Below, piece after piece: positions 45,801 to 56,915 of a DNA stretch of 64,000 bases. Every line of letters begins with the position of its first letter. Position 1 is the stretch's first letter. The notes under the pieces are model-generated. The model saw only the letters and a program-made list of their open reading frames with translations. It was not told the origin of the DNA and did no database searches. The translations under genes and the position numbers were made by a program. Source of the stretch: Diplocarpon mali (Eukaryota > Ascomycota > Leotiomycetes > Helotiales > Drepanopezizaceae); contig JAENRP010000041.1 in the NCBI GenBank assembly GCA_024741835.1, forward strand, positions 62,001 through 126,000, in the 5' to 3' direction.

Positions 45801-48420
45801 GCGCAAATCCTATATTACGCTAGGAACTTAAGATAACCCTTTAATTAATTAAAGAGGGAAAGGGAGCTTAGGATACTAAGTTTAAAGGCATTTTCGAAGA
45901 ATTAAAGCTTATTGCAAGGCCGAACGCAATTGCTATAAAAGAAGCCGCTATATAAGAAGAGCTTATATTATAGACCAACGCTACTCTATAGCCTTTAACT
46001 AATAATATAAAAGGCCTTAACTTAAATCCAAATTCTTTAAGAGACCTGCTTAAAAACTCAAGGGTAGAAGCAAGCGAACTAGAAGCCACTTCGCCAGTCT
46101 TTAAAAAGGCAAATAGCAACTAAAGCTTAAGGGTAATAATTCCTTATAAAGGCCTTACTAAAGAAGGAACTATAGATAACTCTAAGGGAGTCTTTAAAGA
46201 TGAGTTCTATAAGGCGATCGGCAGATCTTTAGCCGCTATTCTATATAGGAATAGAAATGGCTTAAGGGCTTTAAAATAGAGTCTTCAATTATAAAGGCAG
46301 GCCTTAATAAACTCTAGTAGAAAGCTAAAGGTACTACTGCTAAGATCTAGGAGGAGCTTTAACAGTCTTATAAGAAGTAACTTAGTAAAAGGAGTAGGCT
46401 TTAATAATATAATACCTTAAGTTGTAATATTAGCTTAAAGACTATAGGCTTAAGAGACAAAGCTACCTAGACTCTTAAAGGAACCTCTAATAATAATAAA
46501 AATAAAAGAGGAGACCTATAGAGAAAAGTATAAGGAGGAACTCCCTTTTCTTAAGCAAAAGAGGATAAGACGCTTAAGTGTTAAGTAATAAGAGACTTTA
46601 AAAGTATATGCTACTACTTTAAAGTATATACTCTTTTAAAGTAATATTAATTTACTTTACTCCTTATATGCGTAAGAGTTTATATTAACCTTTTAAGCAA
46701 ACGAATAGATAAAGGAGGATAGGAAGGACTATTTAATAGTTTATATAGTTATTAAAGCTGCAATTGATAATTAAGCAAAGGATAAAGTGCAGTCTTCTAA
46801 CCGCCTATAGTACTAAGGCTCTTTATTAAAGCCTTTAAAAGGATGGCTAGACCTAGAGAAGTACCCTTTTAATAAACAATTTAAAGAAGGAGGGCGCTAG
46901 GAGATTAGGAATTTAGAATCTTAGAGTTGCTAGAGAATTGTATAAAGGGATTACTCAAAACCCTTGCTAATACTATTAAAATGGGTTTTTACCTATAAGG
47001 TCAATAGCTTAGGCAAGCTTTTAAAGTGCTAATTATAGCTAGTTATATAAAAGGATCTTTAAGATAAAGCTTTAATTTTCTTAACCTATGTAGCTACGCT
47101 TGTAGTAAGGTCTTTTAAAGTATTAATAGCGCTTGCTACGTACTTTAATATAAAAGTAAAGCAGTTCGATATTATTAATGCATTTATTAACGCTCTTAAA
47201 AACCTAAGGAGTGCTTTAGTCATATGCTTCCTATTAGATGGCTTTAAGCGCCTTAGTATAGTAGTAGAACTGGACCGCGCGCTCTATAGGCTAAAAGACT
47301 CTTTAGTGCTATAGTATAGGAACTTCGCAAGAATGCTTAAGGGCCTTTAACTTAAGCTATTAAGCGAGGAGCCTTATATTTTTATAATAAAGGATCGCAT
47401 AGTCTTTATAGCATTTTATATTAACAATATTTAAGTATTATATAAGGCGTTTAACTTAAATCAGGCGACTTATTTAATTAAAGACCTAAAGAGGGCATAT
47501 AAGCTTACTATTATAAGAGATATCTCCTAGTTCCTTAGAGTAAGGATTATTTAAGATAAGAAAGTAAAGAGGATCTCTTTAATTTATAATACCTATATTA
47601 AGAAGATCGCTTAAAAGTTCGGAGCTAATATAAGGAAAGTGCCTAGTACTCTACTACTAAAGAAGGAGTTTATTAAGAACTTAGGGCAAGCTTCCTTAGA
47701 AAAGGTAAAGGAGTATTAAGAAAAAATAGGCTCTATTCTTTATATAGCGATTATAATACGCTTAGATATTACATTTGCAGCCTTCTAACTATCTTTCTTC
47801 TTAACTAATCTAAGCTCTAAGTACCTTTTAACTATAGACTAGACGCTTTAATACCTATATAGTATATGCTTCTTAGGAATTGCCTATAGCTTTAAGGCTA
47901 AGGAATACTAATTAGTTATATCTTTAAATGCTTCTTTTAAAGATAATTAAAAGACTTGCAAATCCTCTTAAGGATATGTCTTCTTCCTATTTAAAGGACT
48001 GATTATTTAGAAAGCGAATCGCTAAGCGACTATTACGCTCTCCTTTATTAAAGTAGAACTCTATAGTATAATTTCTATTATAAAGGAGATAATAGTTATA
48101 AAACGCCTCTTTAAGGAGATTCGCATAGACTCCCTTTTTAAATGGAATATATATTATAATAACTAATAGACAATTCGGCTAATTATTATAAAGAACGAGA
48201 AGATTAAGATAAGCCTTTGATATATCGAAATTAGCAATATATAGATCTGCTAAGAGTATTAGAGAAGAAGCTTTTAGATAATCTACCTCTCTATTAAGGA
48301 GATATATATAGATAGGCTTATTAAAAACCTAAACTATTAGAAGTTTAAAAGCTTTATTTATTTATTAAACCTCTAAAGCTTTTAAATAATTGTTTAGCAA
48401 CTCGCACTTACTAGTAAGTA
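42863..48420 (+). pseudogene. gag-pol of element C, destroyed by RIP
   Basis: Reading through stops from ATG 42863 (MSDSSSISKPC) recovers gag, protease (NNCAATHIIN for the usual DNCAATHI), integrase (CLICVVAFAKQIISYATF; TPTYIYQPNRGVEQAGRELI), RT (FDIINAFINA; RALYRLK; YINNI) and RNase H (ASFKDN; CKSS*GYVFFLFKG). Most stops are TAA or TAG where Gln is expected, and the RT Asp pair reads Asn-Asn. The gene cannot produce protein. Confidence 0.88.
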
Positions 48421-48599
48421 GTTATTTATTATTAAGAGACTTATACTTATAAGCTCTTACTCTTTTATAATTACGTTTATTTGTTTTCTCTTATAAAGCG
48501 TATTATAAAAGCTTTCCTTTTTTAAAAATATAAAATAAGTAATATTCCTAAGCCGCTATTATAAGGCGCGACCCTTTCTTAGATCCTCTTAGCTAGCGC

Positions 48600-49560
48600 T
48601 AGGAGCTGCGAAGCTATAGCCATAAGCTCTGCATAGATCTCCTCTTAAGAGAGGCCTAGAGGCACTCCCTCGGCCAGAGGCCTGCTAGCGAATACATTAG
48701 CAATAGCAGGGGCAAAGGCAGGGGGTACGGCAGGGGCGATAGGGGCAAGGACGGCAGGGGCGGCGGCGATAGCAGGAGCAGCGATAGTAGAAGTAGGGAT
48801 AGAAGAGATAAAGGGAGACACTATAGTAGTAGCTGCAATAGCAGCAGCAGATAGGATAGGAGCGGCGGTAGCGATAGTAAGGGCGAACGGGTCTGAGCCA
48901 AAGGGCCTAGGAGCAAATAGGAATAGTATGCTAAGAGTAAGAGAGGTAGCGATACTACTACTCGCAAGAGTAGCAGGCCCTCCTAGCACTAAGGTCCGAT
49001 CGCTTCCATCTTTTAAAATTAGCCTAGAATTTAATAAGACTTAATAAACGTATTATAAAAGTTTTAAAGCGTACCCTTTACTATATTAAGTAGTAGTACT
49101 ACCTCCTCCTTAAAGGCACCGTAGGCGTAGGCTAATACGATAGCCTCTTAGGAGGCAAAGAGAGGTCCGCTGGCCTATTAGCAGCTATTACTTAATACTA
49201 TATAATAAATGCAACGCGTACTAAAGGTGCTATTAAAGTACTAATAATCGAGATTGCTAATACTCTTGCGTATAATATAATATACGCACGCGTTATTGCG
49301 CTTTATTATAGGCTTAGGCATATAGCGTATAGTAGGAGCAGGGCTCTTAGGTAGCGGCGGCAGCAGCAAGGGCGGCAGTGGCGGCAAGGGCAATAGTAGC
49401 AGTGGCTTATTGCCTAGCAGGCGCTAGGACGATTGCGCTAAGGTTATAGCTCTTAAAGGAGCGCTAGCAACCTAGCGCAAAGTTAGTATAACGCAAGGTA
49501 TAAGGACTCTAAGGGTCTTACTTTATAAGGGCGGCTAAGGCTATAATAAGCAGGAGTTCC
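48600..49560 (+). other. GC-rich, RIP-spared block after pol in element C
   Basis: Two GC-rich patches (48640-49000 and 49330-49430) sit in otherwise AT-rich DNA. On the element's sense strand about 65 codons from 48657 read as an Arg/Gly/Ser-rich stretch (RGKGRGYGRGDRGKDGRGG, then SRSSDSRSRDRRD). The second patch reads GSGGSSKGGSGGKG. The opposite strand has an Ala/Pro-rich 114-codon frame at 48989-48645. CpA sites that RIP normally removes are kept here. It may be an accessory ORF or captured host sequence. Confidence 0.6.
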
Positions 49561-49870
49561 TTCTATATTTAAAAATTATTAATATAAAGATAATATTTTT
49601 AAATAATAAAGGAGGGTTGTTTTTAAAAGAAGGGAAGGAGAACCTTTATAATAGAAATACTCTATAGGAAGCCTAATAAAGCATTAGTATAGAATCGCAA
49701 AGATTCTTAAGCGCGCTTATTGCCTATAGTAACCCTTCTTATTTTAAAAGGAACGACCTCTAAAGGGGTAGTATATAAGATAGAGCCTCTTTTCCTTATA
49801 ACTGCTATTCTTTCTTTTATTTTATTTATATAGCTAAGCGATTTTAAGAGCATCGCTTAATTAAGGGGTA

Positions 49871-50068
49871 TATTATATAAAATAGGCAAAGTCTTTACTT
49901 ATTCTAAAGACCTTTTATATAACTCCTACTAAGTCATAGACTCTCCCTTTTCTTTCCAAAGTCTTCTTACTATATATATACTAAAGAATAATATAATAAA
50001 TCATCTTTATCTATATTAGCAAGCCTCTTAAGCGACCTAATAAAGGCCCTCCAGCCGACCGCACCATA
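49871..50068 (+). repeat. 3' LTR of element C
   Basis: 198 bp, preceded by the purine-rich tract AAGGGGTA. More heavily mutated than the 5' LTR. Confidence 0.93.
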
Positions 50069-50392
50069 GATATATATATAGACTTTCGTACTAAAAGGAT
50101 AAAGGTGCTTAATAGATGGCTTTTCGCCAAATAGAGCTTTATATAGCGTACGTCTAAGTGCGAAGTAGGGAGTGATATTTTTAAGAAAATTAGCAGTTTG
50201 AACCGCCTTTGCCTATAAGAATAGAAGGTAATTAGTATTAATTACTACATAGGAAATTTCTATAATAGCGCGGTTCTATCTCTTAAGGAGTCTATTGAAT
50301 TAATAGTAGTAGGGCGGTACCATATTATATACAATTCCTAATTGTCTAAGGTCTTTCGCAGTAGCGATATATTTACTACTATTATTTATTTT

Positions 50393-50587
50393 TGTTGAGA
50401 TGGGTGATACAGCCATCACTCCGATGTATTGTCATGTGACCCTACTGCTTAGTCAGTAGGATGTTGACACGTATATAGCTGTAGGGAAGAAAGGGGTAAC
50501 CTTCCTTCCCTAACTCTTACCAATATATCGACCATCGACCTCTAGAAGTTTCCTATACCTACTGCGCCGACTCACTTAAGCTCAATA
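50393..50587 (+). mobile_element. Solo LTR of Copia family B inserted in element A
   Basis: 195 bp, TGTTGAGATGGGTGATACAG...CTCAATA, flanked by the perfect duplication ATTTT at 50388-50392 and 50588-50592. It aligns with the reverse complement of both element-B LTRs but keeps many CpA, CpG and GTG sites they have lost. Confidence 0.92.
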
Positions 50588-51897
50588 ATTTTAAAATGCT
50601 TAATAAGTATAATATTAGTGGGTATAACCTATCGGTCGAACTATATATTAATATATATAATAAAATCGCATATTGCTTATAGGGCATCTGACTTCTTTTT
50701 AAGGAAACGAACTTATAAGTGGCGAGTAGCCTAGTAGATAAAGCTTATAAAGTACCTAGCGCCTTTAAGGCTAGCTTAAGAGAATTTACTAGATAGGTTA
50801 GAGTATATAACTTTAAAAGGTTCAAGCGTTCGCGCTACTATTAAGGCAGATGGTATTAGTTAGCGATATATAGACTTAGAGAGCTCGCAGATCTTGCAGT
50901 AGAAGTCTTTAAGTTAAGGAGGTAGGTATTCGCCGTCCTTATACACTCGCTTAAGCTTTGGGACCTAAAGATATCCGATAGCATAATAGAACTCTATATA
51001 TAATATAAAGCAATTAGTCGCAAGTGCCGTTTAACTAGAAGATAGAGCATTTAGGTCGTTGAGTTGTATTTGTATAACGCCGTTTGCGTAGTGTGCTTAA
51101 ATAGCATTTGTACCATTGCAAGTAAGGTAGACGTTATTACCTTTACTATAGAGCTCAAAGCTATAGTAGTAGATATAGCTCTAAGAGAAGAGCTGGGTCT
51201 TATATAACTTATTAAAGTAAAAAGTGTTAGTCAGCTTAATAATCTTAATAGACCTATCTAATATCCTATAGCGTAATTAAACGAGTCTAATGCCCTTTAT
51301 AAGTAATTTAATCCTACTAGCTATAGTAATAGTACTAGTCTTAAAGGATAGGAATATAAAATTATCTATATAGCCGGTTATATGCCGTAAGGCACTAGTA
51401 TTAAGTAGCCAATAAGTAGGGTCGTTAGTTATAATAGCTAAGGGCCGTCGGATGGTAGCGTAGGCACTTACTTCCTTAATACAGGATCGCTTTCTATTCT
51501 AGTTGAGGTTTTCTACTAGCGAGGTATATTCTCGCAATAGGCTATCTATTAGGTCAATAGTTGCGCTAGCTATAGCGCAGGCGGTTCAGTAGTAGGCAGA
51601 TAGTACGATAACCTTTATACTACTATCGTCAGTATCGCTAGTAGATTTATTAGCATTATTTACTAATACGTTATTCGCTTTTTAGCATTTGGCGCTATAT
51701 CCCTTAAGCTTTAGTACAGATGATAATACCACTAGTATTCTTCTCTACTATTGCTCCTTATATTTTTAGAGCTTATTGCAATTCGTATAGACGTATCTAA
51801 TAAAGGTAAGGTTATACTTTTAGTACTATAAGCACTTTACCGTCCCTAGTAGTACTAGTAGTACGGCTTAGGATTATTGTATATTATAGGCAGCTGT

Positions 51898-52140
51898 CTA
51901 TTGCGTAGCGTAGGTAGTAGTAGATGTCTCGATAGTTAGGGAATATTTATTAGAGATGTTTAGTATTTTCAATTCGATATTAATAAACTTAGTAATATCG
52001 CAACTACTTAAGTTATCGATAATATAGTCTATTGTATCTAATAGAGTTGCTAAGAACGAGCCTTTAACCTTATCGGATTCGAATATAGGTCTTATTACTT
52101 TAGCTATAGATTGCGTTAACGCTATATAGCGTTTAGCCAT
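51898..52140 (-). pseudogene. gag fragment of element A
   Basis: An 80-codon open stretch (MAKRYIALTQSIAKVIRPIF...) about 680 bases inside the 5' LTR of element A, where gag is expected. It is only a remnant, and surrounding frames are broken. Confidence 0.65.
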
Positions 52141-52806
52141 CTGTGTTTAGCATTAATAGAACTTGTTAAGGTGGATCCTTAGGTTATTACCATCCGTATA
52201 GCAGAGGTTAGTAAGCGAGCGAAATAGCATAATCGAGGTATTACCTATATCTTAGTCGAAACGGCTGCCTAAGTATTTCCACGCTTATAGTAAGGTATTA
52301 TACAACGCGATTAATATAATAAGATTATTATATATTAACGATAATAGTATAACTATAGCCTTATTATTATCTGCTTCTTATATATTGATAAGCGCCTCAA
52401 TTACTAGTATGCTATCGCTAGCGATAGTAGCAGGTCTAGGCTTCTTACTAGATACAATAGGCCAAAGGCTTGCGTATTGAAAAGCGACTATTTAAGCTGA
52501 CCGCTATTCTATATAATTATCTCCGCAGGCAGTAAGCTTTAGTAACGAGTTAGGGTCGAGTTTAAATGAGAATAAGGAGGTAGTTATATTGGCAGTCGAT
52601 ATCTAAGGCGTACTTTAGGTAAGGGTGCACTTGCCGCTATATATAAGTAACATTGGCTATACGCAATAGTAACGCAGGGCGCGTTATACAATTAACGTTA
52701 GCTATACGCAATAGTAATGCAGGGCGCGTTATACAATAGTAAGGGCGGTGCAATTAATTAAGTATTAGATAATAGACAATACTATATAAGATATAGCGTA
52801 GCAGTA

Positions 52807-52823
52807 GCCTAGGGCTTATAACC
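52807..52823 (-). other. Primer-binding site of element A
   Basis: On the minus strand GGTTATAAGCCCTAGGC directly follows the 5' LTR. It is complementary, with one RIP-type mismatch, to the anticodon arm of initiator tRNA-Met (GGGCTCATAACC), indicating half-tRNA priming as in Drosophila copia. Confidence 0.65.
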
Positions 52824-52995
52824 TATTATAGTAGTAATAGAAAAAGTAGAATCAATTGGATTAAGAAGAAGAGCTGAGAAGCAGCTCTAGAGCTATTTAT
52901 ATAAGAATACGCTAAACCCAATTAGGATAGAACAGAACGCTACTCCTTTATATACTGGCGAAGTAGTAGCCGATGTGATATGGCTCCTTTCAATA
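52824..52995 (-). repeat. 5' LTR of element A
   Basis: 172 bp. On the minus strand a TATATAAAGGAG box lies about 40 bp from its start, and the CTCTTCTTCTTAATCC tract lies near its end. Confidence 0.92.
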
Positions 52996-53000
52996 ACACT

Positions 53001-55211
53001 TGGTACAACTACAGCGTTTTTCGCTTATACTATTTATTTCAGAACTAATAAATTATTTTAAAAGGGAAAAAAAAGAAGTTACTAAATCGGAGTAGGATAA
53101 ATTTTTTAGAGGCTTGGTGCATCGCAGCTAAAGGAGTATGATCTGTTTGTGTACCTTAAGTCAAGGTAAAGGCTAGTGGTCAAACTATTCAGCCTTCAAT
53201 TTAGTTGTGCAATTTCCATGTATCATTTCAAACAATTATAAATCTATTTCATCAAGAGTATCTCTTTAAGAACCGGCTTACAATTCAAATTTCTGCATGT
53301 CGTAGGCTTGATAACTTTCTAGGTGTAGATTAAATTTGTGAAAGTCCCTGTTTCAAGTTGATAAAGCAATATCTATAGTTCCTGAAGCTTGTTGCACGAA
53401 ACAGGAACTGTGGATTATTCTTCAAAATTCCATCATCAAATAGCGAGGAGTATGACAAGTTAATATCAAGCTTTTTACGGAAAAATAAAATGACTCAATC
53501 ACTAATTTCTGTTTTGGAAATCGTAGAGCCCAAAATTAGTAGTGAAAGTGAGCGACTTGACTTTACAAGAGAAGACGCCTTATATTCCAAAGTATCCCGA
53601 CAACCTTCAACTCATTTTCGAGCCGTATTGCAGATGATGGTTCTGGTTGCAGTGACCACTATTGGTCGCCAGGGCTCTCTCATCCAAAAACGCAATACTG
53701 GTACCTAGCGTAGTAATCAGCCCTGGAGTCCAGAGACTGGTTGCCAACGCGCGAGAATTTGTTATCACAGTGTAAGTTGCTCGTGTTGATCAGAGTTTGC
53801 AGACGAGGAATTTCCATTTTCAAGGGGGTGGAAAGCGCCCAGTTTGCCAGTCAGTCCAGTCCACTAGTTACCAAAAGTGTCTATGACTTAAGTAGTATCT
53901 TTCAGTATCTGTAATAATAGTCCTGGCAAAGTCTACTGAGTTGCCCTGATATAATCTTTTTCTCTTTCCCCCTTTTTCACCCTTTTTAACATGCTTCATG
54001 AGTGCTAAATCATATAGAATAAGCAGAAATTGCTGTAATTATATCAAGTGTAAAAAGAAACTAGCATAAAAGCCCCTTTAGTTAATTATTTAATCCGTTA
54101 TGCCTGTAAACGACCCTAGTTCATTAAACAGAGTCTAATCTATATATTTGTCAATAGGTAATCTCTTTACATCTCAGGCGAGTACATTGTCGAAGGGCTT
54201 AGATAATAAGAGTCGCCTTAGGCTCCTGATCTTAAGACTTATGTTAGGGTAAGTCTTCCTTGCTAATGCGACTATTTATTGAATCATATTAAGCGTTTAA
54301 CTAGTTAGCAGCGGCTATTAATTATAATCCATCTTATCGAATTTAGCTATGAAAGAGAATCTTTAAAACTATAATGCCTTGAAATATATCTTTTCCTATT
54401 TTTTTTCTTATGTATTATAAACTGTCTTATTTCATTTTAAATCTACTATTAAGCCCTTCGTTTTCTACAAAGTATATACACGCAAGTAAGGGTCGAAACT
54501 AAAGAGTATTTGTAACAGAGGTAGCAAGCTTTTTGATTTATTTTAAAGCTTTCGCAAAGTTCTAGCTTTATAAGACTTAAGGCTCAATATTTCGAAGTCG
54601 AAAGGAACTAATCTCAGCTCTGCAGATTCTTTGAAAGAATTCGCAGGTTGGTAGGAGATACCGCGTACAGGTGTTGAGTCGTTGTCTCCCTGCCGATGTA
54701 GGTGAGATGTCTATTAAAACTCAGCTATAGAAGCAGTATAGTCCAATTGAACAGACAGGAGTATAGGATGATTCGAGAAGGTATTTATGTCAACTGGCTC
54801 AGTACCCCAATACGGCTACAGCACTTCAGCCACCTTCGATTACAGGATGATCATGCTGAGTTGAGTCCTCCTGAAGCCTAAAAAAAGATATCCGGGGCAG
54901 ACTGGTCACTATTCTGGACACCAGAGGGATGATATAGAATAAAATTCCAGTGAGACGGGAAAAAGAAATACAAATTAGTATTCTATAGCTGTAAGCTGTG
55001 ATGGTCTTGTTAGGCTGAGAAATACGAAGAATTCTAGACATTTTCGGTATAGCTTGAAATATGCAGGTCCTTAAGCTTAGTCATGTACGGTGGTTTCGCG
55101 TCGCCCGTCAGCCTGCCCTGCAGTTCCAAAGGACCGCGATCACTACAGCCTTGATCATCTCAAAGACATCATAACTCTCACACTTAAGATATCTTCTCAC
55201 CCAATATCAAG
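53001..55211. other. AT-rich tract upstream of the proteasome gene
   Basis: No gene was recognised. A 72-codon frame at 53490-53708 has no features. It contains dispersed-repeat copy 2. The last few hundred bases become GC-richer and should hold the promoter of the proteasome gene. Confidence 0.45.
54189..54690 (+). repeat. Dispersed repeat, copy 2
   Basis: Matches 20960-21204 at both ends, with roughly 250 extra bases in the middle. Possibly a longer version of the same element, or one with a later insertion. Confidence 0.65.
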
Positions 55212-56233
55212 ATGGATACTCTCGTCGCTCAATACAGCCGGCCGATGTTTGAGAAGGAGAACCACACCGAGGAAGAACTGGAGCTCTACCAACCAACACC
55301 CAGCTTGTCCCTCAAGTTCGCCATGCCTCCCGTTGCCCAAGTATGTACTTTCCATCAACTCCAAGCTCTTGCGGAGCTTCTGGAGCTTTAGGATGCATGT
55401 TGGGTGCGTCTGCTGACTGATTGCCCTTCAGCCCTCAGCTTGGCTGCGAGCTGCAACCGACGACCATGCCAACCCAGACTGCCCCATCAAGATCGCACAT
55501 GGTACGACAACGTTAGCATTCAGATTCCAAGGAGGTATCATCGTAGCAACAGATTCGAGAGCAACAGCTGGAAACTGGATTGCGAGTCAAACGGTTAAGA
55601 AAGTCATAGAGATAAACAGCTGCTTGTTGGGAACAATGGCTGGTGGAGCTGCAGTACGTTGTTACCATCTGTTCTTCCTCTCGCCGGTCTATAGGTTTGA
55701 GATGAACAACCCGGGACTGATCAGCTTGAAAATAGGACTGTCAATACTGGCTCGCATACCTCGGAATGCAATGTCGACTCCACGAGCTTCGCCACAAACG
55801 TCGCATCTCCGTCGCTGCCGCCTCGAAGATCCTCGCAAACCTGGTCTATTCATACAAGGGAATGGGACTGTCCATGGGTACTATGTGCGCGGGGGTCACC
55901 AAGGAGGAAGGACCAGCTCTCTACTACATCGATTCTGATGGAACCCGCCTTAGCGGCAACTTATTCTGCGTCGGATCTGGTCAGACCTTCGCCTACGGCG
56001 TGTTGGATGCGGAATATCGATACGATCTGTCCGAGGAGGAGGCGTTGGCTTTGGGAAGCAGAAGTATCTTGGCTGCGACGCACAGAGACGCTTACTCTGG
56101 TGGTTTCATCAACCTGTACCACGTCAAGGAGGACGGATGGGTCAAGCACGGCTTCAGCGATACCAACCCCATTTTCTGGAAGACCAAATTAGAGAAGAGC
56201 GAGTTCTCGAATGTCACGAGTGAGCTGGTATAA
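55212..56233 (+). CDS. PRE2: 20S proteasome subunit beta-5 (chymotrypsin-like)
   Basis: Three exons, 55212-55340, 55432-55653 and 55736-56233, give 282 residues (yeast Pre2 has 287). The propeptide ends at HG just before TTTLAF, so Thr68 becomes the catalytic N-terminal Thr1. Mature Asp17 and Lys33 ([18 protein letters not shown]), [11 protein letters not shown] and HRDAYSGG are all present. This subunit supplies the chymotrypsin-like activity of the proteasome core in cytosol and nucleus. Intron junctions restore [12 protein letters not shown] and [16 protein letters not shown]. The short proteasome-type N-terminus [11 protein letters not shown] supports the start. The gene is free of RIP-type damage although AT-rich repeat DNA ends only a few hundred bases upstream. 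Confidence 0.96.
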
Positions 56234-56915
56234 GGCAGACAAGTAGAGGTCGGTGGTGTGTGTTGGGGAGATTTCCTTGATTGTCTCAATAGCAAGCATG
56301 GCCGGGCGATGGATGGGATGGGAATGGCAGTGGGCTCTGTATAATACTGGTTCATCTCACGAGTCGTATTACCAACGAGAACCTCGGGGTTGATGGATTT
56401 TCATACCTTTTTTCTCTCCTAATTTCCATTGTCCAACCAAGCACCTGGCCTGCTGAGAAGGTACTTGGGCATAATTGTTGCCTGGCAAGTGTCTACTGTA
56501 CTGAGAGCAGACAGATCACGTCACCAGACAGCGGAGCAGTCTCAAGTCCTCGAGGGTTTGCGCTCTAAAGGAGAAAAAAGAAAAGAGAACAAAAGGAAGC
56601 CTGGTTGCTGACTAGTACGGAACCGTTACGCAAGGCCAAGGCTTCCAGTGCCAGGTGATGAGACGAGCAAGGGATGCTCCGGTACAGACCTGCCCTCTCC
56701 ATCAGAACTCGTACGCAACCGCTCGTCTCTGTGTTGAAGGCTCTTATGCAATGGTTCTCCCTTGCCAGGAGTAACAGTACAAAAAAAGTCTCCCAACATT
56801 GCCATCCATTTCCTCGTCCTGGTCCTCTGATCCTCCTCCTGGTCCTCCTCTGCTCCTCCTGCCCCTTCCTCCAGATCTTCCACCGGCTCTTCCCTCTCCT
56901 CCAGTCCATGGTTGA
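56234..56915. other. Convergent intergenic region
   Basis: Contains the 3' ends of the proteasome gene and the next minus-strand gene. Open frames here are short and biased, and no gene is supported. Confidence 0.5.

Larger units (their letters stand above)
42461..50068 (+). mobile_element. Ty1/Copia retrotransposon C, RIP-inactivated, nested in element A
   Basis: The 198-bp LTRs at 42461-42658 and 49871-50068 are flanked by the perfect duplication GATAT (42456-42460 and 50069-50073). The total is 7608 bp. A GTTATAAGCCC primer site follows the 5' LTR. The order gag (ATG at 42863), protease (NCAATHI, 44312-44353), integrase (about 44930-45420), RT (47160-47430) and RNase H (about 47930-48080) is that of Ty1/Copia. 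The 5' LTR keeps more C and G than the 3' LTR. About 1.4 kb of extra sequence separates pol from the 3' LTR. Confidence 0.93.
33926..52995 (-). mobile_element. Ty1/Copia retrotransposon A, RIP-inactivated and interrupted by three later insertions
   Basis: The LTRs at 33926-34097 and 52824-52995 (172 bp each) are flanked by the perfect target duplication ACACT (33921-33925 and 52996-53000). The primer-binding site lies next to 52823, so the element reads on the minus strand. Removing element B, element C, the solo B LTR and their duplications leaves about 5.13 kb, a normal Copia length. A gag fragment (52140-51898) and RT fragments (about 35400-35140) are recognisable. LTR ends expected as TG/CA have become TA at several places. 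Confidence 0.92.

Noticed and set aside
48645..48989. Minus-strand 114-codon Ala/Pro-rich frame
   Set aside because: It is antisense to the Copia element, very low in complexity and mirrors the Arg/Gly-rich sense frame. It is kept only as part of the GC-rich block.
55624..55938. Plus-strand 104-codon frame across proteasome intron 2
   Set aside because: It is an out-of-frame shadow of the beta-5 gene. Splicing at 55654-55735 restores the conserved protein.
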